38,741 bases of DNA from Thiotrichaceae bacterium (GTDB lineage: Bacteria > Pseudomonadota > Gammaproteobacteria > Beggiatoales > Beggiatoaceae): NCBI GenBank assembly GCA_026991885.1, contig JALXAQ010000224.1, forward strand, positions 1 to 38,741, in the 5' to 3' direction. Both the position numbers and the translations under genes were made by a program. The notes beneath the pieces are model-generated. The model did no database searches and was not told where the DNA came from. It worked only from the letters and a program-made list of their open reading frames with translations. Shown here one piece after another: positions 1-8,124 of the stretch (position 1 is the first letter of the stretch; each line of letters opens with the position of its first letter).

Positions 1-7
1 TATTTTT

Positions 8-36
8 CTCGTTCCCACGCTCTGCGTGGGAACGAG
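8..36. repeat. Family A palindrome, single copy
   Basis: Perfect inverted repeat with 13-nt arms (CTCGTTCCCACGC and its complement) around a 3-nt TCT loop. The same hairpin recurs about ten times in the window, alone or in clusters with a shorter GACGC-loop-GCGTC hairpin. It lies just beyond the 3' end of clpA. The arms are GC-rich compared with the surrounding sequence. It fits a REP-like element, probably mobilised by the RAYT at 3745-4278 (inference). Confidence 0.9.
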
Positions 37-44
37 GACATGAG

Positions 45-70
45 GTAGGGGCAAACCCTTGTGGTTGCCC
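45..70. repeat. Family B palindrome abutting clpA stop
   Basis: Imperfect inverted repeat with GGGGCAA and TTGCCC arms around an ACCCTTGTGG-type centre. The last base of the repeat touches the clpA stop codon (71-73 on the minus strand). Other family B copies lie at 20030-20055, 26738-26803 (pair), 28633-28703 (pair) and 30256-30279. Confidence 0.8.
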
Positions 71-2344
71 TTAAACGAGTATCGTTTCTACAACTTTCTC
101 ATTTTCAAACTCGAATTGAAGTTCACCGTTTTCTTCACGCACTCGCACATGTCCACCCTTTTCCAGTTTTCCGAATAGGAGTTCTTCTGCTAGCGGTTTT
201 TTGATTTTTTCCTGAATTATTCGCGCCATCGGTCTCGCTCCCATTTGCGGATCATAGCCATGTTTCGCTAACCAATGTCGCGCCGCTTCGTTTATTTCGA
301 TAGTCACTTGTTTGGCTTCTAATTGGCTCTCCAATTGTATGATGAATTTGTCCACCACATGGCCAATATTTTCGGTACTCAAAGCTGTAAACTGCACGAT
401 GGCATCGAGACGGTTACGAAATTCTGGCGTGAATCCGCGTTTGATGACTTCCATCATGTCGCTGGAGTGATCTTGTTGGCTAAATCCCATAGAGGCACGG
501 CTCGCTTGTTGGGCACCCGCATTCGTGGTCATCACAAGTACGATATGACGAAAGTCGGTTTTGCGCCCATTGGTATCTGTCAATGCGCCGTGATCCATCA
601 CTTGTAAGAGTAGGTTAAAGACATCGGGGTGTGCCTTTTCAACTTCATCTAGTAGTAATACCGCATGAGGATTTTTATTTATGGCTTCTGTGAGTAAGCC
701 GCCTTGATCAAAGCCAATATAGCCGGGCGGGGCACCAATCAATCGTGATACCGTATGTCGCTCCATATATTCAGACATGTCAAAGCGAACCAGTTCAAGG
801 TTCATAATACGGGCTAATTGGCGCGTGACTTCTGTTTTGCCAACACCTGTTGGTCCCGCAAATAGGAATGAGCCTATCGGTTTTTCCGAGTCGCCTAAGC
901 CGGAGCGGGACATTTTGATCGCTGTTGCCAAGGTTGCAATCGCTTCTTCTTGTCCATAAACGACCATTTTTAAGTCGCGCTCTAAGTTTTTCAAAGTCTC
1001 CTTGTCTGAGACGGAGACGTTGTTGGGCGGAATACGGGCAATTTTGGCGACGATGTCTTCAATTTCTGTCACATCCAGACTTTTTTTACGTTGTGACGGG
1101 GGTTGTAAATGTTGGCAAGCCCCAGCTTCATCAATCACGTCAATGGCTTTGTCGGGTAAATGTCTGTCATTGATATAACGTGCCGACAATTCAGCCGCCG
1201 CTTGCAAAGCGGGATTCGTATATTTGAGATCATGATGTTCTTCAAAACGCGATTTGAGCCCCTGTAGGATTTGTACGGCATCCTCGACGGAGGGCTCATC
1301 GACATCAATTTTTTGAAAACGGCGCGATAAGGCGCGATCTTTTTCAAATATGCCACGATATTCTTTATAGGTGGTTGAGCCGATAAATTTAATGTCGCCG
1401 GCTGCCAAGACGGGTTTAATCAGATTAGAGGCATCCATCGCACTGCCTGATGCGGCACCAGCGCCGATGATGGTGTGAATTTCATCAATAAATAAAATCG
1501 AGCCGGGTTGTTTACCTAATTCGACTAAGACGGCTTTGAGGCGTTTTTCAAAATCGCCGCGATATTTGGTACCCGCCAACAATGAACCGAGATCGAGGGC
1601 ATACATGACGCTATCTGTCAAAATCTCTGGGACTTTTTTCTCAGTAATCAGCTTTGCTAAGCCTTCAGCCAATGCCGTTTTTCCAACGCCCGCTTCCCCG
1701 ACAAATAAGGGGTTATTTTTGAGCCGTCGGCATAAAATTTGCATGGCGCGTTCTATTTCGCTTTCTCGCCCTATCAGGGGATCTATTTTGCCCTTTTGGG
1801 CTTGTTCATTGAGATTGATGGTATAAACTTCTAAAGGATTTTTACGAGCGCCAGACTGGCTACCTTCATCCTCTTCTTCATGAGCGGGAGAAAAGTCGTT
1901 GTTGTTGTTGTCAACTTTGGAGATACCATGAGAAATATAGTTGACGACATCTAAGCGAGTCACGTCTTGTTGATCGAGAAAATAGACGGCTTGTGATTCT
2001 CGCTCTGAGAATATAGCGACTAAGACATTGGCAGCGGTGACTTCTTTTTTGCCGGATGATTCGACATGAAAGAGGGCGCGTTGCAATACTCGTTGAAATC
2101 CGAGAGTGGGTTGTGTGTCTGCTTGAATTTTTAGAGGAAATTTAGGGGTGGTTTCTTCTAAAAATTTAGACAAGTCTTGTCTGAGTAGAGCCAAATCAGT
2201 GCCACAAGCACGCAAGATTTCAGCCACGCTTTTCTCGTCTAGTAGCACCAATAATAGGTGTTCGACTGTCATAAATTCATAACGCTGTTGACGTGCCTCT
2301 TTAAAAGCGCTTTGTAGGATTTGTTCAAGTTCTTTATTTAACAT
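71..2344 (-). CDS. clpA: ATP-dependent Clp protease ATP-binding subunit ClpA
   Basis: ClpA is the AAA+ unfoldase that feeds substrates into the ClpP protease in the cytoplasm. The 757 residues match the usual ClpA length. Residues 1-140 form the double Clp N-domain that docks ClpS. D1 carries Walker A GEAGVGKT (216-223) and Walker B ILFIDE (283-288). D2 carries Walker A GPTGVGKT (497-504) and Walker B LLLDE (563-567). The ClpP-docking tripeptide, IGF/IGL-like in the family, reads MGF at 619-621. The acidic linker around 145-165 is Asn/Glu-rich. clpS lies directly upstream on the same strand, the classic order. A family C palindrome sits between the two genes and a family B palindrome touches the stop codon. 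Confidence 0.97.
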   Translation of the reverse strand: MLNKELEQILQSAFKEARQQRYEFMTVEHLLLVLLDEKSVAEILRACGTDLALLRQDLSKFLEETTPKFPLKIQADTQPTLGFQRVLQRALFHVESSGKKEVTAANVLVAIFSERESQAVYFLDQQDVTRLDVVNYISHGISKVDNNNNDFSPAHEEEDEGSQSGARKNPLEVYTINLNEQAQKGKIDPLIGRESEIERAMQILCRRLKNNPLFVGEAGVGKTALAEGLAKLITEKKVPEILTDSVMYALDLGSLLAGTKYRGDFEKRLKAVLVELGKQPGSILFIDEIHTIIGAGAASGSAMDASNLIKPVLAAGDIKFIGSTTYKEYRGIFEKDRALSRRFQKIDVDEPSVEDAVQILQGLKSRFEEHHDLKYTNPALQAAAELSARYINDRHLPDKAIDVIDEAGACQHLQPPSQRKKSLDVTEIEDIVAKIARIPPNNVSVSDKETLKNLERDLKMVVYGQEEAIATLATAIKMSRSGLGDSEKPIGSFLFAGPTGVGKTEVTRQLARIMNLELVRFDMSEYMERHTVSRLIGAPPGYIGFDQGGLLTEAINKNPHAVLLLDEVEKAHPDVFNLLLQVMDHGALTDTNGRKTDFRHIVLVMTTNAGAQQASRASMGFSQQDHSSDMMEVIKRGFTPEFRNRLDAIVQFTALSTENIGHVVDKFIIQLESQLEAKQVTIEINEAARHWLAKHGYDPQMGARPMARIIQEKIKKPLAEELLFGKLEKGGHVRVREENGELQFEFENEKVVETILV

Positions 2345-2369
2345 ATTTAAAACCTCAAGTATTTTTGAT

Positions 2370-2389
2370 GTCCAAGATCAATCTTGGAC
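2370..2389. repeat. Family C palindrome in clpS-clpA gap
   Basis: Inverted repeat with arms GTCCAAGAT and ATCTTGGAC around a 2-nt centre, located in the 65-nt gap between clpS and clpA. Near-identical copies lie at 15061-15080 and 37751-37770, and a copy with a degenerate left arm at 19011-19030. Conserved flanking bases (AGGA next to GTCC) suggest a defined element, not a chance palindrome. Confidence 0.8.
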
Positions 2390-2409
2390 TCCTTTAGGCA
2401 CCGATTGAT

Positions 2410-2730
2410 TTATGCTTTTTCCATCGTACACTGGAGAGGGTGCTCGTTGTCACGGGCATAAGTGTTAACTTGACTCACTTTGGTTTCGGCAATTTCACGG
2501 GTAAATGTCCCGCAAATGCCTTTGCCCTGCGTATGGACTTGTAACATTACATGGGTGGCTGATTTGCGATTCATACTAAAAAAGAGCTCTAATACATGAA
2601 CGACGAAATCCATGGGGGTGTAATCATCGTTCAATAGTATTACTTTGTAGAGCGGAGGGCGTTTAAGTTTTGGTTTCGCTTCTTGCTCAATGACATCATC
2701 ATCATATATGCTATCGGGGTAGTTTGCCAT
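2410..2730 (-). CDS. clpS: ATP-dependent Clp protease adaptor ClpS
   Basis: ClpS is the N-degron adaptor that delivers N-end-rule substrates to ClpA. The 106-aa product starting [11 protein letters not shown] has the normal ClpS length. It shows the family core: [13 protein letters not shown] (about 32-44) with the Asn-Asp that grips substrate N-termini, a Met-rich helix, and the [10 protein letters not shown] segment (about 65-74). The ATG at 2730 is chosen because the frame continues upstream only through repeat DNA (2765-2939), which would add about 90 non-homologous residues. A modest AAGAGA-type ribosome site precedes it. It is co-oriented with clpA. The 5' region is occupied by a large family A repeat cluster shared with the divergent RDD gene. 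Confidence 0.95.
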   Translation of the reverse strand: MANYPDSIYDDDVIEQEAKPKLKRPPLYKVILLNDDYTPMDFVVHVLELFFSMNRKSATHVMLQVHTQGKGICGTFTREIAETKVSQVNTYARDNEHPLQCTMEKA

Positions 2731-2764
2731 AGTCTCTTTATATTTATCTTTAATTGAATTTTTT

Positions 2765-2939
2765 CGACGCAGAGCGTCGAGGCCTGCATTCCCACGCAGA
2801 GCGTGGGAACGAGGAGGTGCTCTCGTGCTCTCGTGCTCTGAGGAGGTGCTCTCGTGCTCTCGTGCTCTCGTTCCCACGCTCTCGTTGCTCTCGTTCCCAC
2901 GCTCTGCGTGGGAATGCCTGTGGCGACGCTCTGCGTCGC
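2765..2939. repeat. Family A repeat cluster with 29-bp tandem
   Basis: From left to right: a small palindrome CGACGC-AGA-GCGTCG (2765-2779), a family A hairpin (2788-2813), a 29-bp tandem duplication (2811-2839 and 2840-2868) built from GTGCTCTC units, two partial or complete family A copies up to about 2917, and a second small palindrome GCGACGC-TCT-GCGTCGC (2923-2939). The outer parts are mutual inverted repeats, so the block could form a large cruciform. It fills most of the divergent intergenic region between clpS and the RDD gene. Confidence 0.85.
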
Positions 2940-2975
2940 GTGTTAAAAAATATCTAAAAGGATCACATTTCAAGT

Positions 2976-3410
2976 ATGGAAATCCCACAAGAATTACCAT
3001 CGGCGAGTTTATTACGCCTATTTATTGCTATCATTTATGATAGTTTATTATTATTATCGGTGCTAATTTTTGCGACTGTTTTAGTTTTAGTTTTTGCGCT
3101 GACACCAGAGCAAATTAGTCAGGATTATAAGATTTTTTTCCAGTTTTATTTATTAATGGTGTGTTTTTTTTATTTTTCATGGCCTTGGTTACGCAGTGGA
3201 CAGACACTAGGGATGAAAGCGTGGCGACTTCAAGTACAGTCCATTGATGGTAATCCACTGACTTGGCGACAAGTTTCATTGCGTTTTTTTATGGCAATTG
3301 TGTCAGGGTTATTGTTGGGAATGGGATTTTTTTGGGCTATCGTGGATAAACAACATCGGACTTGGCATGATAGGGTGTCGGATACGCGCATTGTTTTACG
3401 TCCAGCTTAA
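2976..3410 (+). CDS. RDD family membrane protein
   Basis: A 144-aa inner-membrane protein. The RDD signature is visible: Arg14 and Asp22 in the first hydrophobic segment ([15 protein letters not shown]), and a late [10 protein letters not shown] motif. Three hydrophobic segments fall at about 12-42, 55-72 and 103-122, with the conserved [13 protein letters not shown] stretch between the second and third. RDD proteins are small membrane proteins of mostly unknown function, some linked to ion exchange; no substrate can be read here. The gene diverges from clpS, and its upstream region is the repeat cluster, so its promoter either lies within or was displaced by repeats. An inverted repeat followed by T's lies 50 nt downstream. 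Confidence 0.85.
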   Translation: MEIPQELPSASLLRLFIAIIYDSLLLLSVLIFATVLVLVFALTPEQISQDYKIFFQFYLLMVCFFYFSWPWLRSGQTLGMKAWRLQVQSIDGNPLTWRQVSLRFFMAIVSGLLLGMGFFWAIVDKQHRTWHDRVSDTRIVLRPA

Positions 3411-3458
3411 AGCACATCGAACGAGCCCGAATAAAAAAAAGTGGTGGTGTATTTTCGT

Positions 3459-3513
3459 GTTTCAAGTGCAAAGAATGATTTGCAATTTCAAAGACAAGCA
3501 CTTGAAACTTTTT
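3459..3513 (+). terminator. Possible terminator after the RDD gene
   Basis: Arms GTTTCAAGTGC (3459-3469) and GCACTTGAAAC (3498-3508) form a perfect 11-bp stem followed by five T's. The 28-nt loop is long for a Rho-independent terminator, so the call is tentative. The rest of 3411-3640 has no recognisable gene. Confidence 0.4.
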
Positions 3514-3561
3514 GTACGGGTGGTAGATGATTGTAAAGTTTGCAAAAAAATGTCTGAACCT

Positions 3562-3638
3562 TGATTAATAAGGATTGTAAAGATGAGCCTGATGACAGCG
3601 GCAAACGTCAAGCTAATCCTTAGAATCTTTAAAATCAA
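3562..3638. repeat. Imperfect inverted repeat upstream of the RAYT element
   Basis: CTTGATT (3562-3568) and AATCAAG (3632-3638) form the ends, with internal AAGGATT/AATCCTT complementarity. The palindrome runs directly into the left composite repeat of the RAYT locus and may be a remnant of another small mobile element. Confidence 0.4.
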
Positions 3639-3726
3639 GGTTTTCTCGTTCCCACGCTCTGCGTGGGAAACGAAGTAACGGAGCGAAGCGGAGATCATGC
3701 CTGCCTGGACGCTCCCGCGTCCTGCA
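3639..3726. repeat. Composite REP element, left of RAYT
   Basis: Contains a family A hairpin (3645-3669), a GGAGCGAAGCGGAG segment, a CATGCCTGCC linker and a GGACGC-TCCC-GCGTCC hairpin (3707-3722). An inverted copy lies on the other side of the transposase at 4287-4372, and a third copy at 20103-20184. The transposase ribosome binding site begins 7 nt after it. Confidence 0.88.
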
Positions 3727-3744
3727 ATAAAAAAGGAGAAGAAT

Positions 3745-4278
3745 ATGGGACGTAGTCGCTATAAAATAACTGAAAACGAGGTACCGTACTTTCATACGAG
3801 CACGATTGTGGGTTGGTTGCCGATATTTACTCGCCCTGAAACGGTCCAAATGATTTTAGATTCATGGGAATACCTACAAAAACACGAAAATTTTGTTCTG
3901 CATGGTTATGTCATTCTTGAAAATCATATTCATTTTATTGCCAAGAGTGATAACCATAGTGAGCATATCATGCGGTTTAAGTCTTTTACAGCCAGACAGA
4001 TTATCGACTACCTAGAAAAACAAAGTGTTACTATGCTTTTAAAACAATTGGCGTTTTACAAAGTGAAACATAAAACAGATCGTCAATATCAGTTTTGGCA
4101 GGAAGGGACACATCCTAAACAGATTTTGAATGAGGAAATCATGCGGCAAAAGTTGGAATATATTCATTATAATCCGGTAAAACGGGGATATGTGGATGAG
4201 CCAGTTCATTGGCGTTATTCTAGTGCGCGAGATTATGCAGGACAAGAGGGGTTAGTGTCAGTGTGTCGTGTTTGGTGA
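3745..4278 (+). CDS. REP-associated tyrosine transposase (RAYT, Y1_Tnp/IS200-like)
   Basis: A 177-aa single-domain HUH nuclease. RAYTs recognise and cleave REP hairpins as single-stranded DNA and are thought to spread them. The metal-binding His-x-His is HIH at 61-63 (LENHIHFI). The conserved block LEYIHYNPVKRGYV sits at about 138-150 and probably carries the nucleophilic tyrosine. The ATG at 3745 has a good AAGGAG ribosome site at 3733-3738; the frame extends further upstream only through repeat DNA. Inverted copies of the composite REP flank the gene (3639-3726 and 4287-4372), the arrangement expected for a 'REPtron'. No frameshift is seen, so the enzyme may be active. Confidence 0.9.
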   Translation: MGRSRYKITENEVPYFHTSTIVGWLPIFTRPETVQMILDSWEYLQKHENFVLHGYVILENHIHFIAKSDNHSEHIMRFKSFTARQIIDYLEKQSVTMLLKQLAFYKVKHKTDRQYQFWQEGTHPKQILNEEIMRQKLEYIHYNPVKRGYVDEPVHWRYSSARDYAGQEGLVSVCRVW

Positions 4279-4286
4279 AAGTGTTG

Positions 4287-4372
4287 CTCGACGCGGAGCG
4301 TCGAGGCAGGCATGATCTCCGCTTCGCTCCGTTACTTCGTTTCCCACGCAGAGCGTGGGAACGAGAAAACCT
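4287..4372. repeat. Composite REP element, right of RAYT (inverted)
   Basis: The reverse complement matches the left copy through the family A hairpin, the GGAGCGAAGCGGAG segment, the CATGCCTGCC linker, and the AGGTTTTCTCG outer edge. The inner hairpin differs: CTCGACGC-GGA-GCGTCGAG (4287-4305) replaces GGACGC-TCCC-GCGTCC. It starts 8 nt after the transposase stop codon. Confidence 0.88.
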
Positions 4373-4388
4373 ACTACGTCCTCGGGTC

Positions 4389-4509
4389 CTCGTTCCCACG
4401 CTCTGCGTGGGAATGCAGGCCTGGACGCTCCCGCGTCCTGCAACGAGAAACTCTTACACTCGACGCAGAGCGTCGCACCCTGCATTCCCACGCAGAGCGT
4501 GGGAACGAG
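4389..4509. repeat. Further family A copies beyond the RAYT
   Basis: Holds a family A hairpin (4389-4416), a GGACGC/GCGTCC hairpin (about 4422-4439), a small CGACGC-AGA-GCGTCG hairpin (4461-4475) and an inverted family A hairpin (4484-4509). With the adjacent composite REP this makes a repeat block of about 220 bp between the transposase and smc. Open frames crossing it are repeat translations, not genes. Confidence 0.85.
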
Positions 4510-4550
4510 AAAAAAATAAAAGTAAAAATAATGGGTGTTTTTAGGTTTTT

Positions 4551-4584
4551 AATCCGTGTCATCCGTCAAATCAGCGATTCAAGG
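4551..4584. repeat. Family D repeat after smc
   Basis: On the minus strand the element begins CTTGAATCGC, 3 nt past the smc stop codon, and continues through ACGGATGACACGGATT. A closely similar copy (13507-13549) covers the stop codon of the RND gene. In both places the element has the same orientation relative to the upstream gene. Confidence 0.7.
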
Positions 4585-4587
4585 CTT

Positions 4588-7500
4588 TTAATTAACCATA
4601 TCAGCCGCCCTATCAAGATCAACGGCAACCAAGCGCGATACGCCAGCTTCTTGCATAGTCACACCGATCAATTGTTCAGCTATTTCCATGGTCATCTTAT
4701 TATGAGAAATAATAATAAATTGCACACGTTCTGACATCGCTTTGACCAAAGTACAAAAGCGTCCAACATTACTATCATCTAGCGGCGCGTCAACTTCATC
4801 AAGCATACAAAACGGTGCCGGATTCAATTCAAAAATCGCAAACACTAAAGCTATCGCAGTCAAAGCCTTTTCGCCGCCAGATAGTAAATGTATATGCGTA
4901 TTGCGTTTGCCCGGTGGACGCGCCATAATAGTCACGCCCGCTTTTAATATATCATCTCCAACCAATTGCAAACTCGCTTCTCCTCCTCCAAATAAACGCG
5001 GAAACATGCTTTGTAAAAATTTATTCACCTTATCCAGCGTATCCTTAAAGCGTGTCCGTATCTCACGCTCAAGATTTTTAATCGCCGTTTCTAAGGATTT
5101 CAGCGCATTATTTATATCTTCTGCCTGACTGTCCAATTCGTTTTTACGCTTCAATTCTTCCTCATATTCCTCTAAAGCAGCCATATTGACCGAGCCTAAG
5201 CGCTCTAATTTACGCTCAACCGCCTCAATTTGTGCCTCCCAACTCGCCTCATCAGCATATTCAGGCAAATCGCCAAGTAAGGCAATGGGACTATATTCGG
5301 TTTTAGCTAATTCTTCCTCCAGCGTTTGGCGACGCACTTCATTGGCTTGAGATTCTAAACGGGCTTTTTCAATGACAGTGCGTAATTCATTGCAACGCGA
5401 CTCAAGGCGTTTGCGTTCTCCTTCATAGTCACCCAAACTGGCTTCTAAATGGGCGACGGTTTGTTTAGCTTGATTTAGCCCCTCTTCCGCTTCACTTCTT
5501 TTGTGCTGATAATCTTCTAATTCTTTCTGCAAACTCTCTAAGGGAACGGCATTTTTATCTAAATTTTCTTGTAATTCATAACGTTGTTCATGAATCTGCT
5601 CCAATTGAGCGTTTAAGCGTTCAATGCCTTGCAATAAGCGAGCATGATCGGTGCGTAGCGATTCCGCCCGTACTTCGATCTTATGCCGCTCATCTTTAGC
5701 CGCTTGCCAAGCCTCATTCGCTTGTTCCAGCATTTCTTTATATAAATCACGCTGACGACTTAATTCTTCTCGCTCATCGGCTAAGCGATCCATTTCTTCT
5801 AAGGCTGCATGTAATTTCTCGCTGGTTGTTTGCAAATCTTGTTTATCTTGAGTGTTTTGTTCATTTAATTCTGCCCGTTCCTCAACAATCCCTTGCAATT
5901 GCCCTTTAATATGTTCAAGACGCGCCTCTTTGCCCGCCTGTTGTGATTCTAATTGGGATAATTGTTGACGGATTTCATTGACATGCAATTGCGCTTGTTC
6001 ACGGTGATTTTCTTGAGTCTGCAAAGTCGTTCGTTGAGTTTCTAAAGCTTTGGATAGCGTTTGCACTGTCTCATCCAAGTGTGCCAATTGGGCAGTGATG
6101 TCATTAATTTCTTGCTCACGCGCTAAGGTGCCTTTATCAGAGCTTTGTTGACTTTGCAACCAATGAGTACCGAGCCATAAGCCTTGTGGTATGATGACCG
6201 ATTCATGGGGGGCTAATTTGTCGCGCAATTGGTAGGCATCAGCCAGCGTATCGGCAACCCATACGCCCGCTAATAAAGTGGATAATGCCCAAGGCGCTTG
6301 TACTTTTTCAAGTAATAATTGAGATCGCTGTTCTTCAGAAGGTTTAGGGCGTTTTTTGGTCTCAAACAAGGCCAATTCTCCTAACGGGGGATTTTCTAAG
6401 GCAGTCTGCAACGTCGCCATATCTTCTACACATAAGGCTTGCAAGCGTTGCCCTAAGACGATTTCCACCGCCCGTTCCCAGCCCGTCTCGACTTGTAAAG
6501 ATTGAGCCAGACGCGGTGCATTTTCTAATCCTTGGGCTTGTAACCAGGCCGTTTTGTCAGCATCATTTTTACCCAAAGCCGCCTCTTGTAGGGTTTCCAG
6601 TGAACTCAAGCGTCCACTGAGCTTGTGTCGTGTCGATTGATGCCCTTGCAATTCGGTTGACTGCTGTTGAGTGACTTCACGCAATTTGAGTACCGCCTCT
6701 TGATGCGTTTTTAAAGTGGCTTCACTCTCCCCTAAAGTGGCTTTCACTGTGGTGATCTCTGCCATCAGCAAAGTCAGTGCCTGTTCTAACGCTTTAATAT
6801 CTAAATCTTTTCCCTGCTCCTCAAGGCGCAAAAGACGCTGCTTATTTTGTTCTAAGCGCTGCTCAATATTTTCCATCCGAGTGCGTTCAACTTGAGCACG
6901 TTGCGTCGGCTCAGCCGCACGCTTATTAAATTCATCCCATGTGGATTGCCAATCTTGCAAGTGTTCATCAGCCTCACGCTGGGATTGTACGGCTAGCGTT
7001 TCGGCTTCTTCCTTTAAACGTAAATCAGCCTCAGTTTCCTGAGTTTCACTTTCCAAACGAGCCAATTGTTGCTGATCAGATTTCAAAGTGCGCTGACTTT
7101 CTGCCCAATTGGTTTGGATTTGTTCTAAATCCCCTTCTAACTGTTCACGCCGATCATTGGCATGTTGAATGGATTGCTCTAAGCGAGTGATTTCAGATTC
7201 TATTTCATAAAAACGGGCTTGTACCTCGTTTAAAGTATTTTGAGCGATGGTTTGCGCTTGACGCTGCTCTTTATGCGTACTATCAAAATCCTGTAAAGCC
7301 TTAGAATCTGTTTCTAAAACAGCACTTTGCTCATCAATCGTCTGTTGATGCGCCTGTACAGCGGTATCAAGCGTATGCCAACGTATCGCCTGCAATTGTG
7401 CTTTGAGCAACGCGCCTGATTTTTTAAGTTCTTGAAATTTTTCAGCTTGTTTAACTTGACGCTTGAGTTTGTTCAATTGTTTTTCTAATTCATGACGCAC

Positions 7501-8091
7501 ATCATCGAGCCGAGCGATATTTTCTCGGGTTTGATGCATACGTTGCTCAGTTTCTTTGCGCCGTTCTTTATATTTAGAAATCCCTGCCGCTTCTTCTAAA
7601 AAAACACGTAATTCTTCGGGCTTAGCCTCAATCAAACGCGAAATCATGCCTTGTTCGATAATGGCATAACTACGTGGACCTAATCCGGTGCCTAAAAATA
7701 AGTCAGTAATATCTTTGCGGCGGCAACGGACATTATTGAGAAAATAGACAGATTGTCCATTACGGGATAGTTGCCTTTTAACGGCAATTTCAGAGTTCTC
7801 GGGATACTGGGGGATATTAACATTTTCAAAGACTAATTCGATTGAGGCTTGATCAATTGCCTTACGAGTACGAGAGCCATTAAAAATGACATCGCTCATT
7901 GCTGCTCCGCGTAATTGTTTGGCAGAGCTTTCTCCCATCACCCAACGGACGGCATCAATGACATTGGATTTGCCACAACCATTGGGACCAACAATCCCGA
8001 CTTTATTGCTCGGAAATGAGAGAGTGGTCGGATCAACAAAAGATTTAAAGCCTGTGAGTTTGAGTTTACTGAGTCGCATTGGGTTGGTCAA
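4588..8091 (-). CDS. smc: Chromosome segregation protein SMC
   Basis: SMC is the long coiled-coil ATPase of the bacterial condensin, which organises and segregates the nucleoid. The 1167 residues are typical. The N-terminal head has Walker A GPNGCGKS (35-42). Long Glu/Gln/Leu-rich coiled coils (about 170-500 and 670-1000) surround a hinge at about 510-650. The C-terminal head has signature LSGGE (1070-1074) and Walker B CMLDE (1095-1099). In many gammaproteobacteria smc is followed by zipA and ligA; here it is followed by family D and A repeats and the RAYT. Repeat insertion may have separated the old neighbours (inference). The start at 8091 gives the standard MRLSKLKLTGFKSF beginning after four extra residues. 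Confidence 0.97.
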   Translation of the reverse strand: MTNPMRLSKLKLTGFKSFVDPTTLSFPSNKVGIVGPNGCGKSNVIDAVRWVMGESSAKQLRGAAMSDVIFNGSRTRKAIDQASIELVFENVNIPQYPENSEIAVKRQLSRNGQSVYFLNNVRCRRKDITDLFLGTGLGPRSYAIIEQGMISRLIEAKPEELRVFLEEAAGISKYKERRKETEQRMHQTRENIARLDDVRHELEKQLNKLKRQVKQAEKFQELKKSGALLKAQLQAIRWHTLDTAVQAHQQTIDEQSAVLETDSKALQDFDSTHKEQRQAQTIAQNTLNEVQARFYEIESEITRLEQSIQHANDRREQLEGDLEQIQTNWAESQRTLKSDQQQLARLESETQETEADLRLKEEAETLAVQSQREADEHLQDWQSTWDEFNKRAAEPTQRAQVERTRMENIEQRLEQNKQRLLRLEEQGKDLDIKALEQALTLLMAEITTVKATLGESEATLKTHQEAVLKLREVTQQQSTELQGHQSTRHKLSGRLSSLETLQEAALGKNDADKTAWLQAQGLENAPRLAQSLQVETGWERAVEIVLGQRLQALCVEDMATLQTALENPPLGELALFETKKRPKPSEEQRSQLLLEKVQAPWALSTLLAGVWVADTLADAYQLRDKLAPHESVIIPQGLWLGTHWLQSQQSSDKGTLAREQEINDITAQLAHLDETVQTLSKALETQRTTLQTQENHREQAQLHVNEIRQQLSQLESQQAGKEARLEHIKGQLQGIVEERAELNEQNTQDKQDLQTTSEKLHAALEEMDRLADEREELSRQRDLYKEMLEQANEAWQAAKDERHKIEVRAESLRTDHARLLQGIERLNAQLEQIHEQRYELQENLDKNAVPLESLQKELEDYQHKRSEAEEGLNQAKQTVAHLEASLGDYEGERKRLESRCNELRTVIEKARLESQANEVRRQTLEEELAKTEYSPIALLGDLPEYADEASWEAQIEAVERKLERLGSVNMAALEEYEEELKRKNELDSQAEDINNALKSLETAIKNLEREIRTRFKDTLDKVNKFLQSMFPRLFGGGEASLQLVGDDILKAGVTIMARPPGKRNTHIHLLSGGEKALTAIALVFAIFELNPAPFCMLDEVDAPLDDSNVGRFCTLVKAMSERVQFIIISHNKMTMEIAEQLIGVTMQEAGVSRLVAVDLDRAADMVN

Positions 8092-8124
8092 AAATTTTTT
8101 ATTATAACAGGATTGCGTGCGTTA

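Noticed and set aside
2731-3000. N-terminal extension of ClpS by about 90 residues
   Set aside because: The extension is a translation of family A repeats and has no counterpart in ClpS; the ATG at 2730 gives the normal length.
2765-4509. Repeat clusters as a CRISPR array
   Set aside because: Repeats are palindromic, irregularly spaced, inverted relative to each other and without unique spacers; no cas genes are present.
4258-4734. Several 60-140 codon ORFs around the RAYT right flank
   Set aside because: They consist mainly of repeat-encoded peptides on both strands and overlap smc or the repeat hairpins.
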